Origin: Micromussa lordhowensis | Lineage: Eukaryota > Cnidaria > Anthozoa > Scleractinia > Lobophylliidae | NCBI GenBank assembly: GCA_964020085.1 | Contig: OZ026601.1 | Location: 2,638,901-2,702,900, forward strand | Length of the DNA stretch: 64,000 nucleotides | Direction of reading: 5' to 3' | Shown: positions 48,901 to 59,732 of the stretch, piece by piece | How positions within the stretch are numbered: position 1 is the first letter of the stretch | Layout of the letters: each line of letters starts with the position of its first letter | Notes under the pieces: generated by a model | What the model saw: the letters and a program-made list of their open reading frames with translations, nothing else | Databases searched by the model: none | Told to the model about the DNA's origin: nothing | Program-made: the position numbers and the translations under genes

Positions 48901-51900
48901 ACTGTGGAGCCAAGTAATATATAAAAGAATACAGCCTGGAAACAGATACAAAATAAGGCCGAGAGAGTCCATGTAATCAGCCTCAGGTGTTCTGTTCCTG
49001 GGGGGGGGGGGGGGGGGCATAAAAAAAGGACGGAGTTGCTCGTGGTACCTTTTAGGGGTTGGTACCTCTTAGAGTGGCTTGAAACAGTTTCCACTACTTT
49101 CCAATACTTAGAGTTTGATGGCTCATTATAACCACTCTATATCGGTTGATACCAAAATCATGGTATCAAAAAACTGCCCAATCATAGCGAACAAGGTACT
49201 GTCAATTTTGTGGCACAATAGGTTGCCATAGCAACAATATGACCTGTTAAAAACACCCTTAATTTAGCTTTAAACGCTTATAACTCGAAAACGAGCTCGG
49301 TGACCCCCATTTTTTATTATCGAATTGTAATTAACATGACAACATGCAACTTTTTGCAAAGTTTAAAAAAATTCTACGGAGGGGATTCAGAGCCACCTTA
49401 AATTTTCGAAAATTAAGGACCATTGTCCTTTTTATTTGGAAGTGCAAAAAAAGAAAACTAATTAGACGGCGTTGACAGTGTCAAATGCCCCTCGATTCCG
49501 CCGAGGGAATGATAGTTCAATGAACCTGAATTTTGTTAGGGTTAGGGTTACATTTTCATCAATCCACTGGATCGACGAAGTCCAAGCGCATAGAGACCTT
49601 CCATTGGATTACATATCAGTAAACAGTTTGATTCTCTTTCCAGAGTGAAGTAATAAAGGTTCCTTAATTCAACGCTCATCACAATTTACAATATATTACA
49701 AGATATACGAATATTGCAACACAACATGACCTCGAATCAAAGTCCAATACGTTAAAAAAGCTCAGTCACGACAGTCACGGCAGTCACGACAGTCACGGTA
49801 GTCACGGCAGTCACGGTATTTTGAGTTATTTTGGCCGCGTTCAAAACTGAAAAGGTCACAAAATTACTTTTGAATTGAAGGAAACCTGAAAATACCAGTT
49901 TACTAAGATAGAACAACACCAAAGAGATAATGATAAACCATAAAGAAACAAGGATGGTTAAGGATGAGACAAGATTAACATGGATTGCGAGCGACGAACT
50001 TGAACAATTTCTACAATACGTCTCAAGATGCGCAAATCGTGACTTAGCTCATATAACCACCTAATGTCATGCCTCCCATGTTGTCAAACTGTGTCACCAA
50101 AATCGTTGAGATAACAGCGCAAAAACAACGAATGAAGATCGTTGAAAAAAATTGAGTCAATGAAAAACAACTGTCTGCCGTTGTAAATCTCTTTACCCGC
50201 GGCAGAGCCCTAAGCTGTTTATTTTCATATCCGCTTACGAAAAGAGTAATCTTCTTACTTTCACAGATAGAACAGAGTTCAATCTCGCAGAACTGTTTTG
50301 CAGCAGTAACTTAGGTATGTATGGTTAGATATTGTTGTGATTTATTTTCAAGATCGTGATCTTCGGATAATTTTACCCGTATAACTAAACAACTACGGAT
50401 CCAAAGAGGGTTTGGCCAACTGAAATCCTGCAAAATCCTGCCACAATTTTTTCGCGGGGAAGGCAGGTGTGCATCGCAGCTTTAATTAAATACATTATTA
50501 TATGACCCCATCAGTGGTATTTTGTTTTCGTTTCTCTATTTCTGCTTGTTTCTCTCACTCGACTCAGGTGAGAGCGTGGCTTACCAACAAAACCCTTACG
50601 TTCGCAATTGGACTGAACGACTGCTATGAGCGCGCTAGCGACTTAAAAACATTTGGATGTGCGCCGACGAAGAATTTTAATTCATGTTTGAGGCTGGACC
50701 TCTTGGTCGGGAATTGCTCGTACCAGACGAATGATGTTGGGACTTGAGAGAAAGACATCCTCTGAGAAATCATCCTCAGTTTTATTTGCTTTCTTTTTTT
50801 CCGTTTTTGTTATTTTCTGTAGTCGCCAGAGTCAGCCCCACGGTGAAGTTTCAGCTAGGATTAGAGGTTAATGTGATACTTTTGGAAATCTTCAAACAAG
50901 ATGAACCGGTGACTGTTTTCACAGGCCAAGAAATCTCCATAAAGCACGGGTAAGTAAAACCCGTAAACTCCGGTACTTACCCTAATTCCTCACGAAAATA
51001 AACCTTCTTAAAGTCCACGGACTTTGGCTCCCAAACAACAACAACAATTTCTTCTTATTAAAAGGGCCGTCTGTACTGTTAAGGTTAGTTTTATGCCATT
51101 TTATGCCATTAGAATAAATCAGTTGTGTTTAGTTTAAAGATAATTTCCAGTCCTTACTGCGCAGTCTCAGCACCCCAATGTTTGCCAGTCTCACTGGATG
51201 GAATGCGAATCGATGTTATTCGTTAGGAACCGCTTACCTTATTTTGAGGCATTTTAATTCATTTTTCTTTCAGTTTTTTTGATTTTTACAGCTACGAAGT
51301 TGCCTCATCTAGTGGTATCACAGAGAACGAAACACAAAGCTTTGCCTCCATAATGGCGGTTGACATGAGACTTTTCTTCATGTAACCAGTTGCGAAATGT
51401 TACATTTTGTGACGTATTACATGAGTCAAAACGATAAAACGTAAATGAACTCTCGATAGTGCGCAGTACGGATTGGAAATCATCTTAAAAGGAGCTGCAG
51501 CTTTCTCAATCATGTTCATACAGATGAAATCTTCCAAACGCTAACTACCTTTATATCGAGTAAAGATATTGTTTCCCGACTCTAGCAGACATAACAGTGC
51601 AAGAAACGGCTTTCGACGCTGTTACAGCGTCTTTCTCAAAATGTAGATGAATTTGGCAGGAATCTATTTGTCACGTTGTGTTTTTGGCAGGTTACTTGGT
51701 TTACCCAAGCTCACGTGACAAAAACATTCCCGTCATATTTACTTGAGAAAGACGCTGTGGCAGCGTCGAAAGCTTCTGATCCGTAAAACATTGATCCTGC
51801 TTCGGTATCTCGTTTCTTATTACCTTTTATATGTGAGCCCGACCATTTCTTTTGCCAAGAGAAAATTAGGGGACAGAGAGGAGGCTCCCGGTGTGTCATG

Positions 51901-52717
51901 TCCACGAAAGTTATTTTTAGACGAGCGGAAGTCTTTGTTCTAGCGGAAGTTTGTCTTCCGAGACGTCCGCATGCAGGCCAACCTTGGTCTGATGTTTGAA
52001 AGAAAAGCAAAGATTTCATGTCATGGCGGACGAAGTGTCACTAACAACCTGAGAGCGAAACAAGGCTACATGCAGACGTCTCGGAAAACAGACTTCCGCC
52101 AGAAGAAACAGACTTCCGCTGGGTTAAAAATAACTTTCGTAGACATGACATATCCCGGCCAATGCCCTGAGCTTCCCTCTCTGTCCCGTCATTTTCTCTT
52201 GTTTTGCTTATAACAAGTTAACTGACTTCATGAAGAACCTAACAAAATTATCAATTTGTCTTCACTTTTGTGGAGTTTCTATACTTCAGACCAATTTATA
52301 TGCACTCTTTACAATGATTAAGAGAACTAAAAAAAGCGAAAACAAACACCATGGAACTACGGCTTTACATTCTTGAATCTCTTATTTCTTATTGCTATTA
52401 ACACTGAAACTCTCACGTATGTTTCGTTGGAATCCTACGTAAGTTGTTTGTCATCCTACTAAATTCAACCTCTTTTCTTCTTATTTTGCAGTTTTACCAT
52501 TACAGATATGTTTGGCTGTTCGATTGACTTCAAACTTGATTCGGAATATTACGTTTTCGCCTCGTACAAGAAATACGACGATGGCGAAGACCCAAGCTCC
52601 TATGTGATGGATTTTTCTGTAGACCCAAGCAACAATAACACGCCCGCGAACTTCATTCAGCGGATGAACGAGATGAAAGAAGATCCTCCCCAATGCGAGG
52701 CGCTGCCAGCGAAATGA
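42914..52717 (+). CDS. Secreted multidomain protein: signal peptide, NTR/NtA-like, Ig, CUB, NTR-like
   Basis: Exons 42914-43349, 47002-47259, 47462-47656, 48142-48312, 50267-50314, 50823-50949 and 52492-52717 (stop) join in phase to 486 residues. Residues 1-18 form a signal peptide (MYFISALVVGFFLPLVHS), with Cys19 next to the predicted cut. About 19-145 resembles an agrin NtA or TIMP/netrin OB fold (VCVQIEKIFK, FGSFGIQELC, VYVFFVNED). About 147-231 is an I-set Ig (VVNCRASG, KWYRGG, DTGRYVCTVKN). About 234-352 is a CUB domain (SCGGLVPVDE, SPEYPWPY, CSWRVCPPQGMRLEF, YCGSKVLPG, ATGFQVTVW). About 362-486 is an NTR-like domain (LFCSSNLVARV, FGCSIDFKLDSEYYVFASY). Nearly every junction is phase 1, as expected for shuffled extracellular modules. 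Likely a matrix or protease-regulating factor, but no orthologue is recognised. Confidence 0.8.
45140..45375. mobile_element. Foldback element, uninterrupted copy of the family at 7085 and 16020
   Basis: The left end ggggagtctcctatataaaa is mirrored by the right end tttttatatggaatcccccc. The body has tcagtacctccaaggggtga, as in the copy at 7085. First intron of the NTR-Ig-CUB gene. Confidence 0.6.
45743..45925. repeat. 183-bp hairpin repeat
   Basis: The left arm gggttagagactgtt and inner ttttgttttcaaatacacgc pair with gcgtgtatttgaaaacaaaa and the end acagtctctaaccc. The inner arms gtacaatgaagcgaaatttt pair with aaaatttctcgttcattgta. Non-coding. Confidence 0.8.
46014..46510 (+). mobile_element. 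497-bp PIF/Harbinger-like MITE with transposase relic
   Basis: The ends gactggtttccatatg and catatggaaaccagcc are inverted, followed by gatcgcagacgatcg-type subterminal repeats. From about 46181 a frame reads MADVEEEIFAASKFISSF and later HTLVRELRVSDRKYFF, which resembles the segment ahead of the nuclease domain in Harbinger transposases (LVREL-x-x-x-D-x-x-YF). The catalytic part is absent. It lies in intron 1 of the NTR-Ig-CUB gene. Confidence 0.6.
48357..48470. repeat. 114-bp hairpin with a CT-rich centre
   Basis: Arms cctagtccagttctgg / cccagaactgggcta and gagtctctctctctctc / gagacgagagagtc are inverted. It starts about 44 bp after the second CUB exon. Confidence 0.65.
48522..48725 (+). 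mobile_element. tRNA-derived SINE, family B
   Basis: The head is tRNA-like: D-arm gtgaccgagtggttagggcg, anticodon stem-loop ccggacttggaatccgg and T-arm gcgggttcaagtccctc. The 5' and 3' ends do not form an acceptor stem. The head runs straight into a non-tRNA body (gtagaccctagttcaactcc, agccaactggtctgcctccc). This is therefore a SINE and not a working tRNA gene. Intron of the NTR-Ig-CUB gene. Confidence 0.75.
49763..49818. repeat. 9-bp tandem repeat (cagtcacgR)6
   Basis: About six consecutive copies of cagtcacga or cagtcacgg with single-base variants, in an intron. Confidence 0.85.
51133..51489. mobile_element. MITE containing an exon-like segment
   Basis: The left end tttaaagataatttccagtc and the reverse complement of the right end, tttaagatgatttccaatcc, match, including the following tactgcgca. 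It lies in the last intron of the NTR-Ig-CUB gene and holds a splice acceptor followed by an in-phase open frame (51274-51385). Confidence 0.6.
51608..51774. repeat. 167-bp inverted repeat
   Basis: The left arm gctttcgacgctgttacagc and following gtctttctcaa pair with the right arm ttgagaaagacgctgtggca and cgtcgaaagc. Non-coding. Confidence 0.75.
51856..52201. mobile_element. About 346-bp foldback element with arms of about 130 bp
   Basis: The left arm begins caagagaaaattaggggaca and the right arm, reverse complemented, caagagaaaatgacgggaca. Matching continues through catgtc-acgaaagttatttttaa, gcggaagtct and ccgagacgtc. It lies about 290 bp before the final exon of the NTR-Ig-CUB gene. Confidence 0.75.
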
Positions 52718-52879
52718 GCTGCTTGGAGTGGGGTAGGGGAGGGAAAATTAATTTACGAAATTAATAAGGCTTAAGTTAAAACTTAGTTAGCTGCAGGAGC
52801 ATAAAGAAAATTACGCATAAGACATTTGCTTAGGATTTGTTTGTAACCTGTGCTCAAACTATAGTCAGTTAAGTTTAGC

Positions 52880-52885
52880 AATAAA
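52880..52885 (+). promoter_or_regulatory. Probable polyadenylation signal of the NTR-Ig-CUB gene
   Basis: AATAAA 163 bases after the stop codon, with no other gene nearby on the plus strand. Confidence 0.55.
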
Positions 52886-52963
52886 AGCCCACCGCCATCA
52901 TCGTCAATTCCTATAGCGGTTGAGTAATTTGCTGACTCGTCATAAAGTGTCTTGCGAGGCATT

Positions 52964-53300
52964 AGGGAGCTTAAGCAAACCACGAAGACGACGGCTACGA
53001 GAACGCCACTAAACAAAAGGTTTAATGAGCAAAACAATCGCTGCCGTCCTCTGTAAAATTTCAACGTGAAATGACCAAGTTCTGCGTCGTCTACTGAACG
53101 TGGACGACGACGGCTAATTTTTCGTATTTCCATTTGGAATTGAACGCTGTCGTCGCATGCTTAGCCTGACCACGCTTTCAAAGCCATTGGCGTACCGAAC
53201 AGATCTAGACAATCGCGAATATCGCTGATGAAATATATATTTATTTTTTACTAGGCGTCGTCCTCGGCAGCAGCGTCGTCGTCATTGCTTAAGCTCCCTA
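52964..53300. mobile_element. MITE with tagggagcttaagcaa termini
   Basis: The left end tagggagcttaagcaa and the right end ttgcttaagctccctat are inverted, followed by subterminal gacgacgg-rich tracts in inverted order. The minus-strand open frame over it (LGHFTLKFYRGRQR) is a translation of the repeat, not a gene. Confidence 0.75.
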
Positions 53301-55195
53301 TTAACCTAACGATGACTTCCCAGAACCCAGGAACCCCCCTTCCCCACAATCCTTTTAGTCCCTGACGGGTCTAACTTTGGTGCTGATCAAGACGATGGTG
53401 GACTCTTTCAGCCCGCAAAGATACTTGGGATCGGATGACAATCGTTGGTCTCTATCAATCTGCACCACTTTTTAAAACACCTCTATTTTCAGTGGTCTTT
53501 TTAAATCGCACCTCTTTTGTTCTTAGGGCTTGGAGCTGTTCTTTATCTTTTGTTTCGTTTGGATAATTATAAAAAGCCTCATAAGGGGCGAAACATTTGA
53601 CACGAGGAAATGTTGTTTTTCGGCTCACTGAACGGGCGTGATTGTGTTTTTCAAAAGTGTTCGTGTGTATGAATATATTTTTTGGACATTATTTTGCAAA
53701 ATAACCCTCCGGCTCAGACTTCAAAAGTTAAATAGTCCGCACTTATGAGAAAGACGTTGCCAGCTCTGATGGGCGAGGCTCTAACCGGCAGTACGTTTTA
53801 GTGAAGTGTAGCAGCTCTCGTAAGGTTGCAATTCTGTTAAATGTTAGCGGCTGTTATTGTTTTGGGACTAAGCACATTGTTTCTGTTGTTTGTTCTATTG
53901 TTCTCTTAAAGGGTATCGAGCCATTCACGTGAGACCTTACAAGAACTGCTACCCAACCCTGTCAGTGATATAGCTAGCCGGGACGCTTGTACGGCTCGAC
54001 CACGTGACACGAAACGAAATGACTGCGTCTAATCAAGAATCCTAAGACAAAGATCTGGATGGAATATAATTAATGGCAAGAGACTGTGATCTATAGGCGA
54101 ATCTTTGCTGACGTTATTGTTTACATTTTTTTCATTAACATACGACTTTGCACAGAAAAGGCGTTACGCTAGACACGAATTGACTACAAACACGAGCTTG
54201 TGAAACTTAGCAATTGCTGAAAATGTTGGCTCTTTGGGTGAAATATTCGAGGAGGAATTGGCTTTTAAATTGGTTTTTAAAAACTGGGTGGCAAAAGCGC
54301 TGATGAGCTCATGCATTCTTTGCAAAATTTTGAGTTTCACAAAAAGTATTCAACACATCGGGCTCAAATATCTTGAGGCAGTTAATCATGCTTCCAATGC
54401 CTATGTGCCCTTTCTTTGCCCTTTTTATTCGGAACTTATGTTTTTGTGGCTTCGTCAGAAACTGCATCGCTTATGCTAATGAACTTCACTAATAGCTGAA
54501 AAATGGGCGGAATTACCAATCGACGAAAACAGCTGATAGATTAGATTCCAGCAGCCTTACCCAGACCCTCTAAGAAGAAGGCAAAGTCAAATGGATGTAC
54601 TGCCTGGGAATGTCTCGGTTTTTCAGTTGCTCAGATCAGTATTTTGGCCTTTTCCTATGATTTCCCATCGAATTTCCAGAAGCTTCTAAAACCAGTAATG
54701 CTTTCATTACTGGCTTTAGAGTGGTAGTAGTAGAGTAGTGGTGGTTAGTTGTGGTAGTTGTAGTCAACTCGGCGATATCGCTAGTTAAAATACTCTTAGT
54801 AATTGAAAGCTATTCAAGTTTTGCTCATATTCAGATTCACGAAGTAACTAAGAATCACTCATTGAACTCAGATTATAATGTGTTTTAACCATTGTTTCCA
54901 CTGAACAACCTGTTTGATCGCTCTGTGCTGACACAGGACCAATAATAAAACAACGCCAACTTGGCATGCTAATTTCGTTGCAACAACAAATAACTTAGAA
55001 ATAACAGCAATTCGTAATACAAAACGTTCAGGGAATTGCGCAAATTGTTTATTGTAATTACAACACAAGTGCGTGAATCTGAAGAAGGTTAAAAAGGTGT
55101 AGCTTACTGGCGACTAGGAGAGGTAGCTATTGTTGTAAAAACAATACCTGGAAAAAAAAAATCTAGTGTTTTGTACTTGTAACAAAAGAACCGCT

Positions 55196-55379
55196 TTCAA
55201 TGTCAATTTTTCTGCTCGATAAGCTTGAAAATCATTTTCGTGGTAAACTGCCCAGCTACTGTTAAGCTCCAGTGTGAAGCTTCGTTTAGTTATTCGGGTT
55301 AGGTTGAAACGTTTGGTAAGGTGGTTGATTTACTAGCTTATCACGTTTCCTTTTCCTCTTCTCGCCGTTCGGAAACAAA
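55196..55379. repeat. 184-bp direct repeat, copy 1
   Basis: Starts ttcaatgtcaatttttctgc and ends cgttcggaaacaaa. By eye it is identical over its whole length to 55559-55742. Confidence 0.9.
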
Positions 55380-55558
55380 CAAATCAAGTATTGCGGTGAG
55401 TATCATGGCAGCTGTTCGATAGGGCGCCATTTTGTTTTCAACTTTAAATTACGAGGTTACCCTGCCTAGTTTATTTGAATTTTCGCAGATGTGAACAGAA
55501 CCATAGTTGAATAAAATCGAATGGAGTATGATATATTGAATCGTAATTCAGTTGAAAG

Positions 55559-55742
55559 TTCAATGTCAATTTTTCTGCTCGATAAGCTTGAAAATCATTT
55601 TCGTGGTAAACTGCCCAGCTACTGTTAAGCTCCAGTGTGAAGCTTCGTTTAGTTATTCGGGTTAGGTTGAAACGTTTGGTAAGGTGGTTGATTTACTAGC
55701 TTATCACGTTTCCTTTTCCTCTTCTCGCCGTTCGGAAACAAA
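55559..55742. repeat. 184-bp direct repeat, copy 2
   Basis: Identical to 55196-55379. The two copies are separated by 179 bp of unrelated sequence. This may be a recent duplication or the terminal repeats of a tiny retroelement. Confidence 0.9.
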
Positions 55743-56750
55743 TTAGCATCAAATGGTGTCTTTTAAAGATTTTTATTTGGTGCAGTAACACTGATATTTC
55801 TGCATTCTGGCATAGAGAGAATTTTCTTACTAATAATTAACAATTAGATTATGAGCTCGAGATTTCTATGAGGTGAGATTTCCTTCAAATAACAATTATT
55901 TCTGGTGTTAGTATTAAACTTCACGCTTTAGAGAGTTAACTCTCACGGACTGAATTAATTATCAATTTGACATTTGCAGTTGTGTACTCGCGGTATCAGT
56001 TTCTATCAAAACGTTCAGGCTTTTTTTAATTCAAGAAACCGTAAATCCTCTCCTTTTTGTCTTCTCGAAAATTTTGTTTATTCATTTGTTTCTAAATGTT
56101 CTTTCAAAACTTCAGCGAAACGAGAAAACGTCACACTTTTGTCGACCACAACAAGCCACTGAACACTAATGGCTGATAGTGTGTAATGGCTCAGCCAATC
56201 AGATTAATGCATTTGCATTAGTATACCAGTAGAATTCTACTAATTCATTAGGAGTGGTTTTGTAGCGTTGACTGTTCTCACATTATTGTTCAGTCCACGT
56301 TGATACAAGGTACACTTCTGAACTGATATAAAATACACAAAAGTGCCTTCATTTCCTAAAAATGATCATTTCTTGTTGCGTCTATGTTCAGGTATATTCT
56401 TCACTGAAGCACCAACTGGAAAAACACAAGCCAAGTGAACTGAACATTAACTTTAATTTCCTGGTTGTTTTTTTTTTATTCAAACATATTTGTCATTGTT
56501 TTCCTCAAAAGCATCCAGACTTATGTGAACACACACACAAAGAACCCAAAAAGTGAGCTGAAAACTGAACGAGTTAAGCTTACTTGGTATCTAGAGATAT
56601 ATTACTTTAACAATGAAACAGTGGCCACCGAAAAGCGATTAGTATTAATTCTAAAACTTTGTACTTCTCGAAAAAACGCGCAGTTGACATCGTAATTTAC
56701 AGACTGAACACCGTGCAATAAAAAAAAAACTGTTGCGAAGCATCCCTGCT

Positions 56751-57000
56751 CTACTGTTCACCGAAAATATTAGTAACAGAGGTAAGAAGGACATAACGTT
56801 GAGCGGCATACCTTGGGCACAACAAAAAAAAGTGTTTCGTCGATTCAGAGTCAAGACCGCAATGGCAAATAGGCGACGTACAACGATCAAGTTTAAACTG
56901 ATATTCTCTAAGACAAGGAAACCCAAGTCTTAGGCGGGTGTGATCAATAGTTGCACGCCTTGAAAAACTTAGGGAAAGACAATAACCTACATAACTGTTT
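56751..57000 (-). mobile_element. LINE reverse-transcriptase C-terminal fragment
   Basis: The minus-strand frame reads TRLRLGFPCLREYQFKL, then CTSPICHCGLDSESTKHFFL and LCPRYAAQR. This is the C-x-C-x(7-8)-H-x(4)-C zinc-knuckle segment found at the C-terminus of non-LTR retrotransposon proteins. The rest of the element is missing. Confidence 0.75.
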
Positions 57001-57559
57001 TTCTCGTGCGTAGTATACATACAAGCGTTACAACACGCGCACAAACAGTGTGGTGCAGCACGCCTATTTTTAACTCTATCGTATTTCACGAGCGCCCTTT
57101 CGATAATCGCACGCGTACAGGTTTTTTTGATACATTTGTCAACATACTGAAGAAGGGATAAGCCCGAAATGTCTGGTTTACACGAACTAGCTTTAAATTA
57201 CTTTTCCTTCATAGTGTCGCTAAAGAAGCAAAGAATCAGTTTTCTTGATTTGCTCTATACTTTTCTGATGAAAGTCATTCTTCACTCTTGCATACATTGC
57301 CAGATAGCATATTTCATACGATAAGCACTTTATAGCCACGATACTTGTCTCTTGCAGTTATGTTCAACCTTACAATACTCTGCTAAGCCCTCACCAACCG
57401 CTTTCTTTTTCGCTACCTCTTCATCTCCATGTCGTAAAGGGTGGTTAGCATAAGCATAGCAACATACGAAGCTAAAGTAAGGTGCTGTCAATAAGCGCTT
57501 TTTGTTTCCAGAAATGATCCGGCCTCACGACGTTTTGCAAACAAACGGCGCAGTTAATC

Positions 57560-57735
57560 CTTCTATTCTCAGTGCCTCATAAGCTCCAGTACTCTCCAAT
57601 ACGTAACTACGGTTACATGAAGCATCCAGGAGTAATTGTACCTCCCCTGGATGGAATGCTCGTCCACTGTAGGCTACCCTAAGTATTCCGTCAGTTTCCC
57701 CATACACTCTCTGCATTTCCCGCCCCCCCCCCACC
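57560..57735 (-). mobile_element. Degraded fragment of SINE family A
   Basis: tgaagcatccaggagtaatt and ctcccctggatggaatgctc resemble the minus-strand version of the family body (cccctggatgggatgctagt in the copy at 29766). Diverged. Confidence 0.45.
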
Positions 57736-58089
57736 TCCTCAAAAATAAAAATAAAAAATAAATAAATCGCTGATACTCATTCATACCGATACAAAGGGTT
57801 CTGAAGTCTGGCAAGACTCGATCCAGGACCTCTTGTTTACAAGTCCCTGGCCACTCCTAGCTCTTATACCACGTCACCTTGCACCTCTGTGACATAGTAC
57901 TGCAGTATGTACTTTTGCAAGTGATCAATCGTGAAAAACAATGCAAGATATGCTCTATAATTCTACTCTTGAAATATTTGGGAGAACTAGATAAACCTGT
58001 GTAAAATACTTGTGTTCGAACCACAGAATTTCCCATTTTCTTAGGCTCTCAGTCTTTCACTAGTATCAAGTGTGACTTGTTCAATGTGC

Positions 58090-58473
58090 CAGGATTTTGT
58101 ACCTTTCCAAAATAAATGCCCAAAATAGGCGTTTTGTTATAAGATCCTAAATATTCCGAACATGGCAACCCGACAAAGAGAGCGTTGGCTGTCTATGGTG
58201 GGGCTCCAACCTAACCCTAACCCTTGGGTGGGTTTCTTTAGTCAAATTTGTCACAATGTTTTCTTCCAAAAGAGCAACGAGGCATCAACATTGTATGTAA
58301 ATTTAGTTCTAGTCTTTTTATCTCATTTATATGCATATTCTTTGATTTTTTATAAGCTTTTTAGTTTTACATACCTAATCGTTTAATTTGTTATTTGATA
58401 TTGATTTCTTTATTTTACGCAGGACCCATGTTGTTAGCAGTTTTTTATAACTGAAATGATTATCCTGCATAAA

Positions 58474-58543
<70 letters not shown>

Positions 58544-58545
58544 CA
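58090..58545 (+). mobile_element. LINE-like 3' tail ending in (ATT)n
   Basis: An AT-rich stretch ending ataactgaaatgattatcct, gcataaat, then about 64 bases of (ATT)n at 58480-58543. The layout matches the 3' end of the relic at 17250-17690. No coding sequence remains. Confidence 0.4.
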
Positions 58546-58702
58546 ACAAAAAGCAGAGAAACCTTCCTGCTATATGCTATCTATCAGTACGGGTACTGAT
58601 TTTCAGGTTCGGAAATAATTGATCTGCTCGCCACTGACAAATCACAATATTCGTCCAATAATTGTTAATTATTGAAAAAACTGGGTCATCGGATCATGCA
58701 AT

Positions 58703-58829
58703 AGGCCAATTTCGATATATTAAGATTCAGCCTAAAACAATAGACCCCACAAACTCTGTATTCATTCCCCAGAGCCTCGTGCTGAGGTGTATTGTCTGAG
58801 GCTGAATTTTAATATATAGAAATTGGTCT
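58703..58829. repeat. 127-bp hairpin repeat
   Basis: The left arm aggccaatttcgatatatta and following agattcagcct pair with aggctgaattttaatatata and gaaattggtct. Confidence 0.75.
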
Positions 58830-58953
58830 ATTTAAGAGTTTTCATTAGCTTATGACCCATAGGTGTACCACTCTCTACAAATATATATGGTAAGCGTGCG
58901 CGCGATTTTTTTAGGCGTTTTAGTTTGCTATATTTTTGGGGCGTTTTTAATAA

Positions 58954-59066
58954 AACAATTATTCCACTCGCCCTTGTTGGATATGAGATAATTATAGCCA
59001 ACTCGGCGCTATGCGCCTCGTTGGCTGGCTATCTAGTATCCAACGCGCGCTTGTGGATAATTGTTA
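58954..59066. repeat. Hairpin repeat, copy 2 of the family at 33733-33848
   Basis: Nearly the same sequence as 33733-33848: aacaattattccactcgccc, ttggatatgagataattata, ggcgctatgcgcc loop, tatccaacgcgcgct. Confidence 0.75.
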
Positions 59067-59685
59067 AATATACTGAAACTCAGGTGTAGTGTCAAGTTGT
59101 CCCGAGTATATCCCGATCTTGTCCCGAATATACCCGATTACATCTCCAGTATGCCCTAGTTGAAGTTTAAAGCATTACAGCAGTTTTAAGTTGAATTTTG
59201 TTTATGTAAGACAAAAATAATTAACGGCCAATCAGGAAAGATTTCCACAATCCAGTAAACTAATCATAACTTGAAGTTTAGCCTACAAGAAGTGGGAGAG
59301 AATGTGCGTGAACCAGTCCTGATTGATATTGGTTTGGATGACAAACTGACTGGATGAAACTTGGTGCGAGTTATTCAAGCCGATCACTTAGCCTGGTAAT
59401 GCAAAACCCAAGAAACGTTCGACGCTCAATTAACTGAAAAATGTTCTATTTTTGAGACCTCATTTAGGGTTACATGAGCTTTGTTAACTCAATAGTGATG
59501 CGAAAATGTACTGATAATTAAGGTATTGAAGATATGTAAATTGTGTAAGCTAATAAAATTTGTTGCTTGTCTAACAGAAGATGAACTTGTTGGCAGGGCC
59601 AGTTCTGACGTCCCTAACAGTGTTTATCTGATCACTCTCCAACCAGCATTTGTAAAGTCAAAGCAGGCTCCCGAGTTTTATATTT

Positions 59686-59732
59686 CGATTACATATCCTC
59701 AATGCGCCGCTAGCTTTGAGGATATGTAATCG
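59686..59732. repeat. Perfect 17-bp stem hairpin
   Basis: cgattacatatcctcaa and ttgaggatatgtaatcg are exactly complementary around a 13-base loop. Purpose unknown; it may be a degenerate MITE core. Confidence 0.8.

Noticed and set aside
49538..49551. Telomere-like ttagggttaggg
   Set aside because: Only two units, with no subtelomeric context.
49763..49818. CRISPR-like array of short repeats
   Set aside because: The units are directly tandem with no spacers and the genome is eukaryotic.
52783..53133. 116-codon minus-strand open frame with a membrane-like segment
   Set aside because: It spans the polyadenylation signal of the upstream gene and a MITE. The peptide is a translation of a dispersed repeat.
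56651..56926. Second minus-strand frame over 56651-56926
   Set aside because: Shadow of the LINE fragment whose zinc-knuckle motif is in another frame.
59526..59729. 67-codon open frame with an acceptor-like tctaacag in front of EDELVGRASSD
   Set aside because: It ends inside a perfect hairpin and has no donor, partner exon or recognisable homology.
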